Source: DATMMS01 sp036824145 (GTDB lineage Bacteria > Chloroflexota > Dormibacteria > DASZGP01). From it: a stretch of DNA of 33,396 bases. The notes under the pieces were generated by a model. That model did not search any database. It saw nothing but the letters and a program-made list of their open reading frames with translations, and was not told where the DNA came from. Of the stretch, positions 1 through 7,649 are shown piece after piece (the first letter of the stretch is position 1; each line of letters begins with the position of its first letter). The stretch covers positions 1-33,396 of the forward strand of contig DAITAT010000015.1 in NCBI GenBank assembly GCA_036824145.1, written 5' to 3'. The position numbers were made by a program, and so were the translations under genes.

Positions 1-74
1 GGCACGCGAGAGTGCTGCAATGACACTCGACGGAAGCGGCTGTGACCAGAAACTAATGGGGGAATGACCCTCCA

Positions 75-320
75 GTCGCCCCGTCTCCCTCATCACCTCG
101 TAGTAGTAGACGGGGGTGGGGTCCGGGGAGGGGGTTGCATTACTTCCTCGGGTGGGGAAAAGTCGTCTGGCAGCCGCTGGTGGGTGAGCACTCTCGGGAA
201 CTGGGCATCAAGCCCTACGCCTAGACCGTGCCCCCGCCGGTCGGTGAGGAGACCTGAGCACTGGTGGGATGTCGTGCCACTTGAGCACTTGTCCATTAGG
301 TTGTTGCTGAGCTCCTCCAG
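75..320 (+). ncRNA. Candidate IS110 bridge RNA in the 5' non-coding region
   Basis: IS110 elements encode a structured bridge RNA upstream of the recombinase gene. Here an 8-bp hairpin is visible (79-86 CCCCGTCT with 108-115 AGACGGGG, 21-nt loop). A 6-bp stem, 246-251 with 312-317, encloses 264-273, whose ten bases are identical to the right end at 1577-1586; that would suit a left donor guide. A second 10-bp complementarity joins 7-16 and 187-196. RNA ends and loop assignment are inference. Confidence 0.35.
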
Positions 321-356
321 GCTGACTTCATCCATAAGGGACGCAGGAGGATAGCG

Positions 357-1565
357 GTGGTCTTTTTGGGAGTTGACTGGGCCGAGGAGCATCACGATGT
401 CTGCCTTCTCGACGGCGAAGGCAACAGGCTCGAGAAGGCGCGGGTCCCAGAAGGGATCGAGGGCGTGCGGCGCATCCATGCGTTGGTCGCCAACCACGCC
501 GAGCCGGCTGAGGTGGCGGTCGGGATCGAGACCGACCGAGGTCTGCTGGTGGGCTCGCTCATCGGCGCCGGGTATCAGGTCTACGCCGTCAACCCGCTGG
601 CGGTGAGCCGTTACCGGGAGCGGCACGGTGTCTCGCGAGCAAAGTCGGACAAGGCGGATGCCAAGTTGCTGGCCGACCTCGTGCGGACCGACAGGCACAA
701 CCATCGCCAGGTGCGCGGAGACTCTGAGCAAGCCCTGGCGGTCCGGGTCCTGGCCCGGGCCCACCAGGCCCAGATCGCGGCCCGGCAGCGCCAGGCCAAC
801 CAGCTCCGGAATACGCTGCGCGAGTTCTACCCCGCCGCCCTGGAGATCCTGGGCACCGACCTCGACAGCAAGATGGCCGTCGCGCTGTTGTCCACGGCGC
901 CCACGCCGGCCGCGGGCCGCAAACTGTCGAGGGCACAGATCCGGTCGGCTCTCTCAAGGGCAGGGCTGCAGCGCAACCTCGACGAAAAGTCGGCGGCCAT
1001 CCAGCAGCAGCTCCGCCAAGAACAGCTGGAAGCTCCTGCGGTCGTCGCCCAGGCTTTCGGCGCCATCGTCTCCGGTGCGGTGAAGGTCATCCGCGCCCTC
1101 AACGACGAGATCTCGGATCTCGAGGCGGAGCTGACCGCGTCTTTTGAGGCACACCCGGACGCCGAGATCATTCGCAGTCTGCCTGGACTTGGAGTAGTCC
1201 TCGGCGCCCGGGTTCTGGCTGAGTTCGGCGACGACCGAACTCGCTATGCCAATGCCAAGTGTCGCAAAAATTACGCCGGCACGTCGCCCATCACCAGGGC
1301 GTCAGGAACGCAGAAGGTGGTGCTGGCGCGCTTCGTTCGCAACCGTCACCTCGCCGACGCCACCTACCTCTGGGCGTTCTGTTCTCTGACCCACTCAGCC
1401 GGTGCCCGGCGCCACTACGACACTCGTCGTGCCAACGGCGCCAATCATCACCAAGCTCTACGTGCCCTCGGAAACCGCCTCGTTGGCCTCCTTCACGGCT
1501 GCCTTAGGTATCGGCAAAACTATTCAGAAGTAGCGGCTTGGAGAGAATCCGCCCTTGCCGCTTGA
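357..1565 (+). CDS. IS110-family DEDD transposase/recombinase
   Basis: This 402-aa recombinase catalyses excision and insertion of its own element. The N-terminal RuvC-like DEDD domain shows D7 (GVDWAEEHHDV), E57 (GIETDRG) and D97/D100 (KSDKADAKLL), the spacing known in IS110/IS621. The middle is a helical linker. The C-terminal Transposase_20 domain contains RSLPGLG (about 272-278) and YAGTSPITRASGTQK, with S315 as the likely nucleophilic serine. Start is GTG 357, with a strong Shine-Dalgarno AGGAGG at 345-350. Most single genes here look leaderless, so this signal fits an imported element. The frame is intact and all key residues are present, so the enzyme may be active. Confidence 0.93.
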   Translation: MVFLGVDWAEEHHDVCLLDGEGNRLEKARVPEGIEGVRRIHALVANHAEPAEVAVGIETDRGLLVGSLIGAGYQVYAVNPLAVSRYRERHGVSRAKSDKADAKLLADLVRTDRHNHRQVRGDSEQALAVRVLARAHQAQIAARQRQANQLRNTLREFYPAALEILGTDLDSKMAVALLSTAPTPAAGRKLSRAQIRSALSRAGLQRNLDEKSAAIQQQLRQEQLEAPAVVAQAFGAIVSGAVKVIRALNDEISDLEAELTASFEAHPDAEIIRSLPGLGVVLGARVLAEFGDDRTRYANAKCRKNYAGTSPITRASGTQKVVLARFVRNRHLADATYLWAFCSLTHSAGARRHYDTRRANGANHHQALRALGNRLVGLLHGCLRYRQNYSEVAAWRESALAA

Positions 1566-1595
1566 CATTTACGCCCGTGGGATGTCTAGGCGCCC

Positions 1596-1976
1596 TCAGA
1601 CGTCGTACGTGGTGATCTCAAGCCGGTGGCCGTCGGGATCGTGCAGGTACAGGGAGTGCGAGATCCCATGGTCCTCGAACTGGTAGGGGACGGCGTCGCG
1701 GCGGAAGCGCTCGCGCAGCTCCTCCCAGGAGGCGCGGTCGGTGCGGAAGGCGACGTGGCGCAAGGTCAGCATGTCCTTGCCAGGCGGGGCTGCCGGTGAC
1801 GCGACGATCGAGGCGAAGAGGGCGAGGCCGGTGCCGCCGGCCCCGACTACCGCGGGTTCGTCGCCCCATGCCTCCTCGTAGTAGCGCTCGAAGCCGAGGA
1901 TGTCGCGGTACCATGCCACCGAGCGGGACACGTCGGTGACCGTGAGCGCGACGTGGTCGAGGCCATCGATCTTCAC
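1596..1976 (-). CDS. VOC (glyoxalase/bleomycin-resistance/dioxygenase) superfamily protein
   Basis: A 126-aa single-module vicinal-oxygen-chelate protein. The two beta-alpha-beta-beta-beta halves are recognisable: DHVALTVTDVSRSVAWYRDI near the N-terminus with a metal-type His, RHVAFRTD in the middle, and HDPDGHRLEITTYD at the C-terminus with the usual metal Glu. Members act as glyoxalases, extradiol dioxygenases or antibiotic-binding proteins; the substrate cannot be told from sequence. Start is chosen as GTG 1976 (MKIDGLDHV), six bases after a weak -10-like CAACAT; GTG 1979 is the adjacent alternative. The 3' end lies about 10 bp from the predicted right end of the IS110 element, so the insertion just missed the gene. 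Confidence 0.85.
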   Translation of the reverse strand: MKIDGLDHVALTVTDVSRSVAWYRDILGFERYYEEAWGDEPAVVGAGGTGLALFASIVASPAAPPGKDMLTLRHVAFRTDRASWEELRERFRRDAVPYQFEDHGISHSLYLHDPDGHRLEITTYDV

Positions 1977-2091
1977 CACCCCATGTTGCCACCGGCACGC
2001 CCGGAGGGGGCGGCGCCGGTACTCCTATCCCACCCGAGGGTGCATAAGGGACTCTTGACCGACGTAGAAGCATCCCGGCCGTCCGGCCGAC

Positions 2092-2097
2092 TACGAT
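2092..2097 (+). promoter_or_regulatory. -10 element, leaderless promoter of the lipoprotein gene
   Basis: TACGAT followed by 6 nt and then GTG 2104. No Shine-Dalgarno is present. No convincing -35 hexamer is visible. Confidence 0.6.
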
Positions 2098-2103
2098 GGC
2101 CGG

Positions 2104-2556
2104 GTGACCCGTTCTTCATCCCAGCCCGGGCTGCTGGCTCTTCTCGTCCTCTGCTTCGTTGTGGCCGGTTGTGGCAGGAGCGCAGATGTCAAGAGCCCTG
2201 GGCTCGGCGGTCGCACTGTCTCCCCCGCTCCGGGGACCGCCCAGGATTCCCCGGCGGGAGCGGCAACGTGTGCCGGAGTGCAAACCACCCAGGCTGGCTT
2301 CGTCAAGATCACGGGCATACGGGTATCCGCGCCTGCAAACAATCCGATCGCTGACGACACGCAGGCCGTGCAACCGGACAACGTACCCATTAGCTCTCTC
2401 GCGGTGGGGGTCGATGACGGATCCGCCGTCTGCACTTTTCTCTGGCCACGGAACCCCAGTACGCCCATGCCAGCGATGGGCGAGCGGATAACGGCAACCG
2501 GGCAGGTACTGCACCGTGGCGGCCGCGCCTACCTGGGGGTCACGCTCCACCCGTGA
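2104..2556 (+). CDS. Secreted lipoprotein of unknown function, possible OB-fold
   Basis: A 150-aa protein with a lipoprotein signal: short polar N-terminus, hydrophobic LLALLVLCFVV, then the lipobox VAGC with the acylated cysteine at residue 23. A Pro/Ser/Gly-rich linker follows to about residue 55. The mature domain has a strand-rich pattern (FVKITGIRV near the start, GERITATGQVLHRGGRAYLGV at the end) resembling an OB-fold, but I do not recognise the family. The start GTG 2104 sits six bases after a -10-like TACGAT, so the transcript is probably leaderless. It is likely anchored outside the cytoplasmic membrane. Function unknown. Confidence 0.75.
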   Translation: MTRSSSQPGLLALLVLCFVVAGCGRSADVKSPGLGGRTVSPAPGTAQDSPAGAATCAGVQTTQAGFVKITGIRVSAPANNPIADDTQAVQPDNVPISSLAVGVDDGSAVCTFLWPRNPSTPMPAMGERITATGQVLHRGGRAYLGVTLHP

Positions 2557-2597
2557 TGGGCTGGGCCATGCGAGGGTGGCCTCGCGCGAATCTAGGG

Positions 2598-2831
2598 CTA
2601 GGTTCGCTTCTTGCGCTTCGCCTTGGCGTCGGGGTTCGGCGGGTGGATCGCCACCTCGAGCGCGCTGAGGATGTTGACCTCGGACGAAGTCGACTCGTCG
2701 GCCACCTCGCCGGCGATCATGACGCGGTTTTCGACCTCCGCGACGGCGTCCTTGACGGCCTTCTCGAGCCGGTGCTCGGCCCGGCTTAAGGCACCATTTT
2801 TGGCTTTCGTCGCGCGCTTCTTAGTGGCCAA
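2598..2831 (-). CDS. Small basic/acidic helical protein, third gene of the two-component operon
   Basis: A 77-aa protein starting at TTG 2831 (MATKKRATKAKN...), 8 nt after the response-regulator stop. It has lysine-rich ends (KKRATKAK and KAKRKKRT) and an acidic helical centre (EHRLEKAVKDAVAEVENRV). The longer reading frame upstream lies inside the response-regulator gene in another frame and is not used. TTG starts occur elsewhere in this window, at 13183, 21342 and 22427. I do not recognise a family. The position suggests co-transcription with the kinase and regulator, but no role can be assigned. Confidence 0.6.
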   Translation of the reverse strand: MATKKRATKAKNGALSRAEHRLEKAVKDAVAEVENRVMIAGEVADESTSSEVNILSALEVAIHPPNPDAKAKRKKRT

Positions 2832-2839
2832 CGCGTCGC

Positions 2840-3544
2840 TCAGTCGACCGAAAAGCGGTAGCCGATTCCAGGAACCGAGTGGACATATTGGGGGTTCTCG
2901 GAGTCCACTTCGATCTTCTTGCGTAGGCGGTACACGTGGGCGTCGACGGTGCGGGTTTCGATATCGACGTCGTAGCCCCAAACGTCGCGCAGCAGCTCCG
3001 ACCGGCTGAAGACCTGCCCCGGCCGTGAGGTCAGGAGGGCCAGCACGTTGAACTCGGTGACGGTGAGGATGACCTCGACCTCGTCGCGCCAGACCTGGCG
3101 CCGCGAGGTGTCGATGACCAGCCCGGGGAATTCGCGCCGAGACTTGCTGGAGGCCTCGCCGGCGGCATCGGCGTCGATCCGACGGAGATGGGCGCCGATG
3201 CGGGCTATCAGCTCGCGCACCTCGAAGGGCTTGGTGACGTAATCGTCGGCGCCGACCTCGAGCCCCACCACCTTGTCGATGGTGTCGCTCTTGGCGGTCA
3301 GCATGATGATCGGCACCAGAGATCCGTCCGCGCGCAGCTTGCGGCAGACGTCCAGTCCGGACATCCCAGGCATGTTGATGTCGAGCAGGATCAGGTCGGG
3401 GTCGGAGGCGCGCGCCAACTCCAGGCCCTCATCGCCGCTGGATGCCTCGGTGAGGATGTAGGACTGCGCTTCCGTAGCCAGCCGGACCACCTGGCGGCTC
3501 TGTGCGTCGTCCTCGATGATGAGGATGTGCTTGGTGCCTGGCAC
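2840..3544 (-). CDS. OmpR/PhoB-type response regulator
   Basis: A 234-aa DNA-binding response regulator. The receiver domain (1-120) has the acidic pocket E11-D12-D13, phospho-acceptor D55 (LILLDINMPG), T83 and K105 (YVTKPF). A short linker leads to a winged-helix effector domain (about 135-232) with the typical ending YRLRKKIE...VPGIGYRF. It starts at GTG 3544, 12 nt after the stop of the hybrid kinase, which is its likely cognate partner in the same operon. A TAGACT hexamer 9 nt upstream of the start could be an extra internal promoter. The signal sensed and target genes are unknown. Confidence 0.93.
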   Translation of the reverse strand: MPGTKHILIIEDDAQSRQVVRLATEAQSYILTEASSGDEGLELARASDPDLILLDINMPGMSGLDVCRKLRADGSLVPIIMLTAKSDTIDKVVGLEVGADDYVTKPFEVRELIARIGAHLRRIDADAAGEASSKSRREFPGLVIDTSRRQVWRDEVEVILTVTEFNVLALLTSRPGQVFSRSELLRDVWGYDVDIETRTVDAHVYRLRKKIEVDSENPQYVHSVPGIGYRFSVD

Positions 3545-3556
3545 TGAGGCCTGAGT

Positions 3557-5227
3557 CTACTGTCTCAGGAACTCGGTGATGTCACGGACGAACCGTTTGA
3601 CATCGATCGGCTTAGGGATGTAGCCGATGCAGCCGGCCTGGAGCGCCTCCTCCTTGGTCCCCTTCATGGCGTTGGCGGTCAGCGCCACGACCTTGATGCC
3701 CGCGGTGTCGGGATCGGATTTCAAGGCCCGAGTAGCCATGAGGCCGTCCATGCCGGGAAGCTGGATGTCCATCAGTATCAGCGAGGGCTTCAGCTCCTTG
3801 GCCTTGAGCAGGCCTTCCTGGCCGTCGGTGGCGACCTCGACGCGGTAGCCGCCAGCAGTCAGGATCATGCGGGTCAGCTCAAGGTTGCTGGGGTTGTCGT
3901 CGACCAGCAGGATCAGCCGCGAGAGAGATTGCTGCTCGCCCTGAGCGGCACCCGCCTCGAGCGGCATCGTGAAGCTGAATGTGCTGCCCTTGTCCTCCTC
4001 GCTGAAGACGTCGATCTGGCCGCCGTGCAGCTCCACCAGCTTGCGTACCAGGGCCAGGCCCAGCCCGGTTCCCTTTTGCGTCTGGTGCTCGCCCTGGACC
4101 ATGTAGAACTCGCCCCAGATCTTGTCGATGTGCTCCGCGGGGATGCCCACGCCAGTGTCGGTGACCGTCACCAGCATGTCGCCGGCCTGCTCCCGCACCT
4201 TGGTGTCGACAAAGACGGAGCCGCTTTCAGGGGTGAACTTGATGGCATTGGAGAGCAGGTTGTAGATGACCTGCTTGAACTTGCCCTTGTCGGCGTAGAC
4301 GACCAGGTCCTCCGGCTCGGTGGCGATGCTGAGCTCGATGTTCTTGCGCCCGGCCAGCGACTTGACCACCGTGATCACCTCGCGGATCGACGAGTCGACG
4401 GCAAACTCCTCGAGCACCAGGTCCATCCGGCCGGCTTCGATCTTGGACATGTCGAGGACGTCGTTGATGAGCTGGAGCAAGTGTTCGCCGGAGGCGTGGA
4501 TGGCTTCCAGGCACTCCACCCGCTGCTCGTCGGACAGCGCGCCGGCAAGGTTGTCCTTGAGGATCTCGCTGAATCCCAGGATCGAGTTCAGCGGGGTGCG
4601 GAGCTCGTGGCTCATGTTGGCCAGGAACTCACTCTTGAGCCGGCTGACCTCGTTGATCTGGACGTTGGCGTCCTCGAGCTCGTGGTTCTGTTCTTCGATG
4701 CGGCTCATATGCCCGTGCATGGCGGCGTAGAGCTGGGCGTTCTCGATGCTGATGGCGGCCTGGCTCACGATCACTCGGACCAGCGCGGCGTCGACATCGG
4801 TGAACGGCTGGACCAGGCGCCGGGCCATCGTCATGGCGCCAATCACGTGCTGCGGGGAGCTGAGGGGAAGCAGCAGCATCGACCGCGGCGCGCGTGACGG
4901 ATCGACGATCTTGAAGCGCGGGTCCTGGAGGGCGTCGGGGATGTTGACCATCTCGTTACTCTGTACCGTCCAGCCCACGATCCCCTCCCCGACCTTGAAC
5001 TTGGCGATCTTGTTGATTTGGTCGGCGTACGGGTAGGTGGCGAAGGCGCGCAGCTCGGTGCGGCCGTCATTGAGGAGGAAGACGCTGGCGGCGTCGAACT
5101 GCACCATCCGGCTGGTGTGCTGCAGCATGAAGTCGATGTTCTCCTTGAGGTTCAAGGAGGACGTCAACATCCCTCCAAGCTGATCCAGGAGTTCAACAAC
5201 GTTCTGCTGCGACGCCAGCTGGGACAT
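3557..5227 (-). CDS. Cytoplasmic hybrid sensor histidine kinase (GAF-HisKA-HATPase-REC)
   Basis: Starting at ATG 5227 the protein is 556 aa. Domains in order (numbering adds 15 if the upstream TTG 5272 were used): a GAF sensor domain (about 10-170), a short coiled coil, HisKA with MSHELRTPLN (His about 207), HATPase_c with N-box NLLSNAIKFT, DTGVGIP and GTGLGL, then a C-terminal receiver with LILMDIQLPG (Asp about 487). No transmembrane segments are visible, so it senses a cytoplasmic signal. ATG 5227 is preferred because TATACT lies six bases before it, the leaderless pattern seen at many genes here. The fused receiver could act as a phosphorelay or autoregulatory domain, with the downstream response regulator as output. 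Confidence 0.92.
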   Translation of the reverse strand: MSQLASQQNVVELLDQLGGMLTSSLNLKENIDFMLQHTSRMVQFDAASVFLLNDGRTELRAFATYPYADQINKIAKFKVGEGIVGWTVQSNEMVNIPDALQDPRFKIVDPSRAPRSMLLLPLSSPQHVIGAMTMARRLVQPFTDVDAALVRVIVSQAAISIENAQLYAAMHGHMSRIEEQNHELEDANVQINEVSRLKSEFLANMSHELRTPLNSILGFSEILKDNLAGALSDEQRVECLEAIHASGEHLLQLINDVLDMSKIEAGRMDLVLEEFAVDSSIREVITVVKSLAGRKNIELSIATEPEDLVVYADKGKFKQVIYNLLSNAIKFTPESGSVFVDTKVREQAGDMLVTVTDTGVGIPAEHIDKIWGEFYMVQGEHQTQKGTGLGLALVRKLVELHGGQIDVFSEEDKGSTFSFTMPLEAGAAQGEQQSLSRLILLVDDNPSNLELTRMILTAGGYRVEVATDGQEGLLKAKELKPSLILMDIQLPGMDGLMATRALKSDPDTAGIKVVALTANAMKGTKEEALQAGCIGYIPKPIDVKRFVRDITEFLRQ

Positions 5228-5233
5228 GGCGAC

Positions 5234-5239
5234 AGTATA
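5234..5239 (-). promoter_or_regulatory. -10 element, leaderless promoter of the hybrid kinase operon
   Basis: TATACT, 6 nt, then ATG 5227 on the minus strand. This supports the internal ATG over the upstream TTG at 5272. Confidence 0.55.
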
Positions 5240-5318
5240 GGTTGGCTCGGGGCTAATAACTGTCTGTTTCAACGAAGCTGAAACGCCGCTGAGACGCCCG
5301 ATCTTGCGAAGTTGACGG

Positions 5319-5343
5319 CCCGATGGGCCAATTCGGCATCGGG
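5319..5343 (-). terminator. Hairpin downstream of radC
   Basis: Perfect 7-bp inverted repeat CCCGATG/CATCGGG with an 11-nt loop, 17 nt after the radC stop and before the next minus-strand promoter. There is no U-tract, so termination is only inferred. Confidence 0.35.
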
Positions 5344-5359
5344 TTGTTACATCCGGCCC

Positions 5360-6004
5360 CTAAATCGCGCCCATCTCCTTGAGGCTGGTGTAGCCGCTGC
5401 GCGATACCACCAGGTGGTCGAGCAGCTCGATGCCGAACAGTCGTGCGGCGCCCGCCAGCTGGCGGGTGACCTCGAGGTCCTCGGTGCTGGGGTGGGTGTC
5501 GCCGGAGGGATGGTTGTGGGCCAGGATGATGCCCGCCACCGGTAGCTGCATCGCCGGCGCCAGGATGTCGCGCGGCTGAATGACGCTGGCACGAAGCCCT
5601 CCGATTGCCACGACCTCGCGGTGCACCGGGCGGTTGCGCGAGTCGAGGTAGAGCGCCACCACCCGCTCCTGGGCCGCGCCGCGGATGTCGACCAGGTGAG
5701 CCAGCACATCCGGCGGGCCCGAGATCGGCGCCGGCATCGCCCAGGACTCGCGCTCCATCTGGGCCAGGATGCCGGCGCAGAGGCGAAGGCGGATCGATTG
5801 GCGCCGGCTGAGACCGAGAGCGGCGGCGCGACCAGAGGTGCCCTCTCCCGCCCACGTGAGCAGCCCCGCGGCCACCGCCTGCTCTGCCGCCTCCAGACGG
5901 GATTCGGGGGCGTCGAGGTCAAGGAGGCCGGCGAGGGCCTCGCTCAACTTCAGCGCCGGGTCGACGGCGAAGAGCCGGGACTTGAGTCCGGGGACGACAG
6001 CCAC
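5360..6004 (-). CDS. radC: RadC-family JAB/MPN-domain protein
   Basis: A 214-aa protein of the RadC family. The N-terminal part (1-90) is the helix-hairpin-helix-like UPF0758 region, somewhat divergent. The C-terminal JAMM domain has the zinc-binding pattern HNHPSGD followed by TED: H163, H165 and D176, with a conserved acidic residue near 113-130. Despite its name, the family's DNA-repair role is doubtful and no enzymatic activity is settled. Start is GTG 6004, preceded by TAGAAT and six bases, which indicates a leaderless transcript. The length matches the family (about 220 aa). Confidence 0.88.
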   Translation of the reverse strand: MAVVPGLKSRLFAVDPALKLSEALAGLLDLDAPESRLEAAEQAVAAGLLTWAGEGTSGRAAALGLSRRQSIRLRLCAGILAQMERESWAMPAPISGPPDVLAHLVDIRGAAQERVVALYLDSRNRPVHREVVAIGGLRASVIQPRDILAPAMQLPVAGIILAHNHPSGDTHPSTEDLEVTRQLAGAARLFGIELLDHLVVSRSGYTSLKEMGAI

Positions 6005-6010
6005 CCGGAT

Positions 6011-6016
6011 ATTCTA
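6011..6016 (-). promoter_or_regulatory. -10 element, leaderless promoter of radC
   Basis: TAGAAT, 6 nt, GTG 6004 on the minus strand; no Shine-Dalgarno. Confidence 0.6.
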
Positions 6017-6039
6017 CTCGCCTGTGTGTTTGTTCGCGC

Positions 6040-6327
6040 CTAGCCCAGGTGAAAGGCGTTGATCAACAGGACCATGAAGACCAGGGTCAGCACGATCACG
6101 ATGAGCGTGTAGGTGACGATCCGCGCCACCGGGTGGTCCCATCCCATCCGCTTGGCGGGCGCCGGAGAAGGCGGGCTCTCGGAGCGGTTCGCGGCGAGCA
6201 CCGCCTCACGCACGCCGCCCTCGTCGGGGGCTGCCACCTCTACCAGGGTCACGGCGTCCGCTGACGGCGCGCCGCTGGCCGGGATGCCGTCGATCTTGGA
6301 TCCGAGATCTCCCGTCGGCTTGGTCAC
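6040..6327 (-). CDS. Small protein with a single C-terminal membrane segment
   Basis: A 95-aa protein starting at GTG 6327, which overlaps the stop of the preceding 68-aa gene in a GTGA junction; GGGAGGG lies just upstream as ribosome-binding site. Residues 1-66 are polar, low-complexity and Pro/Ala/Ser-rich. Residues 68-91 form one strongly hydrophobic helix (IVTYTLIVIVLTLVFMVLLI) followed by only four residues, so it looks tail-anchored with the N-terminus in the cytoplasm. No family recognised. Translational coupling to the upstream SPFH-like gene suggests they work together at the membrane. Confidence 0.6.
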   Translation of the reverse strand: MTKPTGDLGSKIDGIPASGAPSADAVTLVEVAAPDEGGVREAVLAANRSESPPSPAPAKRMGWDHPVARIVTYTLIVIVLTLVFMVLLINAFHLG

Positions 6328-6530
6328 TGGGCCCTCCCTTCTATCCGTTCGGGCACTTCGCCGACCAGGCCCCGGTATGTCTGGCGTCGTCCGAGCTCGA
6401 CGCCCTGCTCGACGGTGAGTTGGGTGAGCTTGCGGATGTTTGTGTCTGGCCATTTGTAGAGGATCTGGCCCTTGGCCGCATCGGGTCGGGCGATGAACTC
6501 GCGTCTGACTTCGTTACCAAAAAGACCCAT
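6324..6530 (-). CDS. Short SPFH/virion-core-like N-terminal fragment protein
   Basis: A 68-aa protein beginning MGLFGNEVRREFIARPD, with Shine-Dalgarno AGGAG at 6539-6543. Residues 1-42 (up to LTQLTVEQ) resemble, from memory, the start of SPFH/virion-core-like proteins, which are normally several hundred residues long. After TVEQ the sequence diverges and stops at residue 68. The stop overlaps the next gene's start (GTGA), which argues for a functioning short gene more than random decay, but a truncated remnant is equally possible. The family assignment is tentative. Confidence 0.5.
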   Translation of the reverse strand: MGLFGNEVRREFIARPDAAKGQILYKWPDTNIRKLTQLTVEQGVELGRRQTYRGLVGEVPERIEGRAQ

Positions 6531-6564
6531 TCAGTACTCTCCTAGCAGCGCTTTTGATTCAAAG

Positions 6565-6774
6565 CCGGCCCGGGGCGTTAACCCTGGTCGTCGTCGATGT
6601 CGTCGATGGGGAGCTCGGCNNNNNNNNNNNNNNNNNNNNNNNNNNNNNNNNNNNNNNNNNNNNNNNNNNNNNNNNNNNNNNNNNNNNNNNNNNNNNNNNN
6701 NNNNNNNNNNNNNNNNNNNCCGGCCCGGGGCGTTAACCCTGGTCGTCGTCGATGTCGTCGATGGGGAGCTCGGC
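6565..6774. other. Assembly gap 1: 100 N between two identical 55-bp copies
   Basis: Bases 6565-6619 and 6720-6774 are identical (55 bp) and flank exactly 100 N (6620-6719). This is best explained by two contigs overlapping by one k-mer that were scaffolded instead of merged. After collapse, the 284-aa gene ends 47 bp before the start of the SPFH-like gene and nothing is missing. Confidence 0.9.
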
Positions 6775-7587
6775 CATGTGCTCGTCCGACTCCTCGGCGT
6801 GCAGTCCGCCGCACTCCTCGCAGTAATAAAGGACCCCGCGAAAACCATCCTTGAGCGTCCAGCAGATGTACCTGGCCGGCCGGTCGACAGGGAAATCGCG
6901 TTCGAGAGCGTCGATGATCGGGAGCAGGTCGTCCTCGTCGCGGAGGACGAGAGTGATGACCGCCTCCTTGTCCATGATCTGGAGGGTGGCGTCGGCGTAG
7001 CGCTCGCCGCTGTCGGTGGCCCAGACCGTCCAGGACTCCGAGTACGGGGTCCGGAACTCGCGTGTGAGATACCGCACTGACCAGAATTCCTGGAAACGCT
7101 GCTCGCGCTCGGCCTCCTCGGCGGCGTACTCAGCCTCCAGCGCCCGCACCCCGCGGGTGATTCCGCGGCGGAGGCTCTGGTAGTGCGGCGACTCCAGCTT
7201 CTGCTCGGAAAACTCGCGTGGATAGACCTTGTTAAAGGACTCGACAACCGCGTTCTCGGACCAGGGATCGTCGGCGCTCACTCCCCGGCGAACCTCGTCG
7301 ACGATGCTGGCCAGGTCCCGCCAGTGCTGGCCGTAGAGATCCTCCATGACTCCCACCGGCCGTTCCAGGCTCTGCTTGACGACCTCGGCCTCACTGAGCT
7401 TGCGGAAGGCGGTGGGGTCCTCGGTACCGCGAACCCGGCGGAGCCAGTAGTCGAGAATCGCCCACGCCGCACGGATGCGACCGGGCCGCTCCCAGTAGGT
7501 GTCAGGCCAGCGGCCGCCGCGCCGAACCCGGTTGTAGAGGCGGATAGCCTCCTCCTCCGGGTCGCCACGAACCCCAAATCGACGCAT
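6733..7587 (-). CDS. Conserved-looking hypothetical protein with a C-terminal CxxC motif
   Basis: A 284-aa soluble protein starting at ATG 7587 (MRRFGVRGDPEEEA). I do not recognise the family. It is rich in charged and aromatic residues, with no signal peptide or membrane helix. Residues 1-150 are mainly helical. The C-terminal part is alpha/beta-like (YADATLQIMDKEAVITLVL, WTLKDGFRGVLYYCEECGG) with one CEEC pair, then an acidic tail DDIDDDQG. The start lies six bases after GATAAT, supporting a leaderless transcript. The 3' end is duplicated by assembly gap 1; the copy given here is complete. Confidence 0.6.
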   Translation of the reverse strand: MRRFGVRGDPEEEAIRLYNRVRRGGRWPDTYWERPGRIRAAWAILDYWLRRVRGTEDPTAFRKLSEAEVVKQSLERPVGVMEDLYGQHWRDLASIVDEVRRGVSADDPWSENAVVESFNKVYPREFSEQKLESPHYQSLRRGITRGVRALEAEYAAEEAEREQRFQEFWSVRYLTREFRTPYSESWTVWATDSGERYADATLQIMDKEAVITLVLRDEDDLLPIIDALERDFPVDRPARYICWTLKDGFRGVLYYCEECGGLHAEESDEHMAELPIDDIDDDQG

Positions 7588-7593
7588 GCTGGG
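7588..7593 (-). promoter_or_regulatory. -10 to start spacer of the leaderless promoter (GATAAT at 7594-7599)
   Basis: GATAAT on the minus strand is followed by six bases (this interval) and ATG 7587. This is the same geometry as at radC and the hybrid kinase. Confidence 0.5.
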
Positions 7594-7649
7594 ATTATCC
7601 GCCGAGGCGCCAACACCCCGGCGCCAAGGGTCGCCAAGGTCCGGCCGGC

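Larger units (their letters stand above)
1..1586 (+). mobile_element. IS110-family insertion sequence, left end probably at or before the window edge
   Basis: The element consists of a long 5' non-coding region (1-356), a DEDD transposase gene and a very short 3' flank before the next gene ends at 1596. IS110 elements usually lack terminal inverted repeats, and none are seen. The right end is placed near 1586 because the 10-mer GTGGGATGTC at 1577-1586 recurs at 264-273 in the 5' non-coding region, as expected for a bridge-RNA donor guide. The left boundary cannot be set. The assembly probably broke here because the element is repeated in the genome. Boundaries are inference. Confidence 0.6.

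Noticed and set aside
1..6. GGCACG at the window start as pairing partner of CGTGCC at 273-278 (right donor guide)
   Set aside because: Only six bases and directly adjacent to the proposed left guide, which does not fit the known loop layout; likely chance.
93..764. Minus-strand frame covering the IS110 5' region
   Set aside because: Opposes the transposase and the candidate bridge RNA; no recognisable domain.
3929..4897. 322-codon open frame on the plus strand
   Set aside because: Antisense to the hybrid kinase with all its domain motifs; high-GC third-position bias opens this frame and the product is low-complexity.
6620..6719. Treating the N runs as real missing sequence that splits genes
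   Set aside because: Identical 55-bp flanks at all three places make an assembly overlap the simpler explanation.
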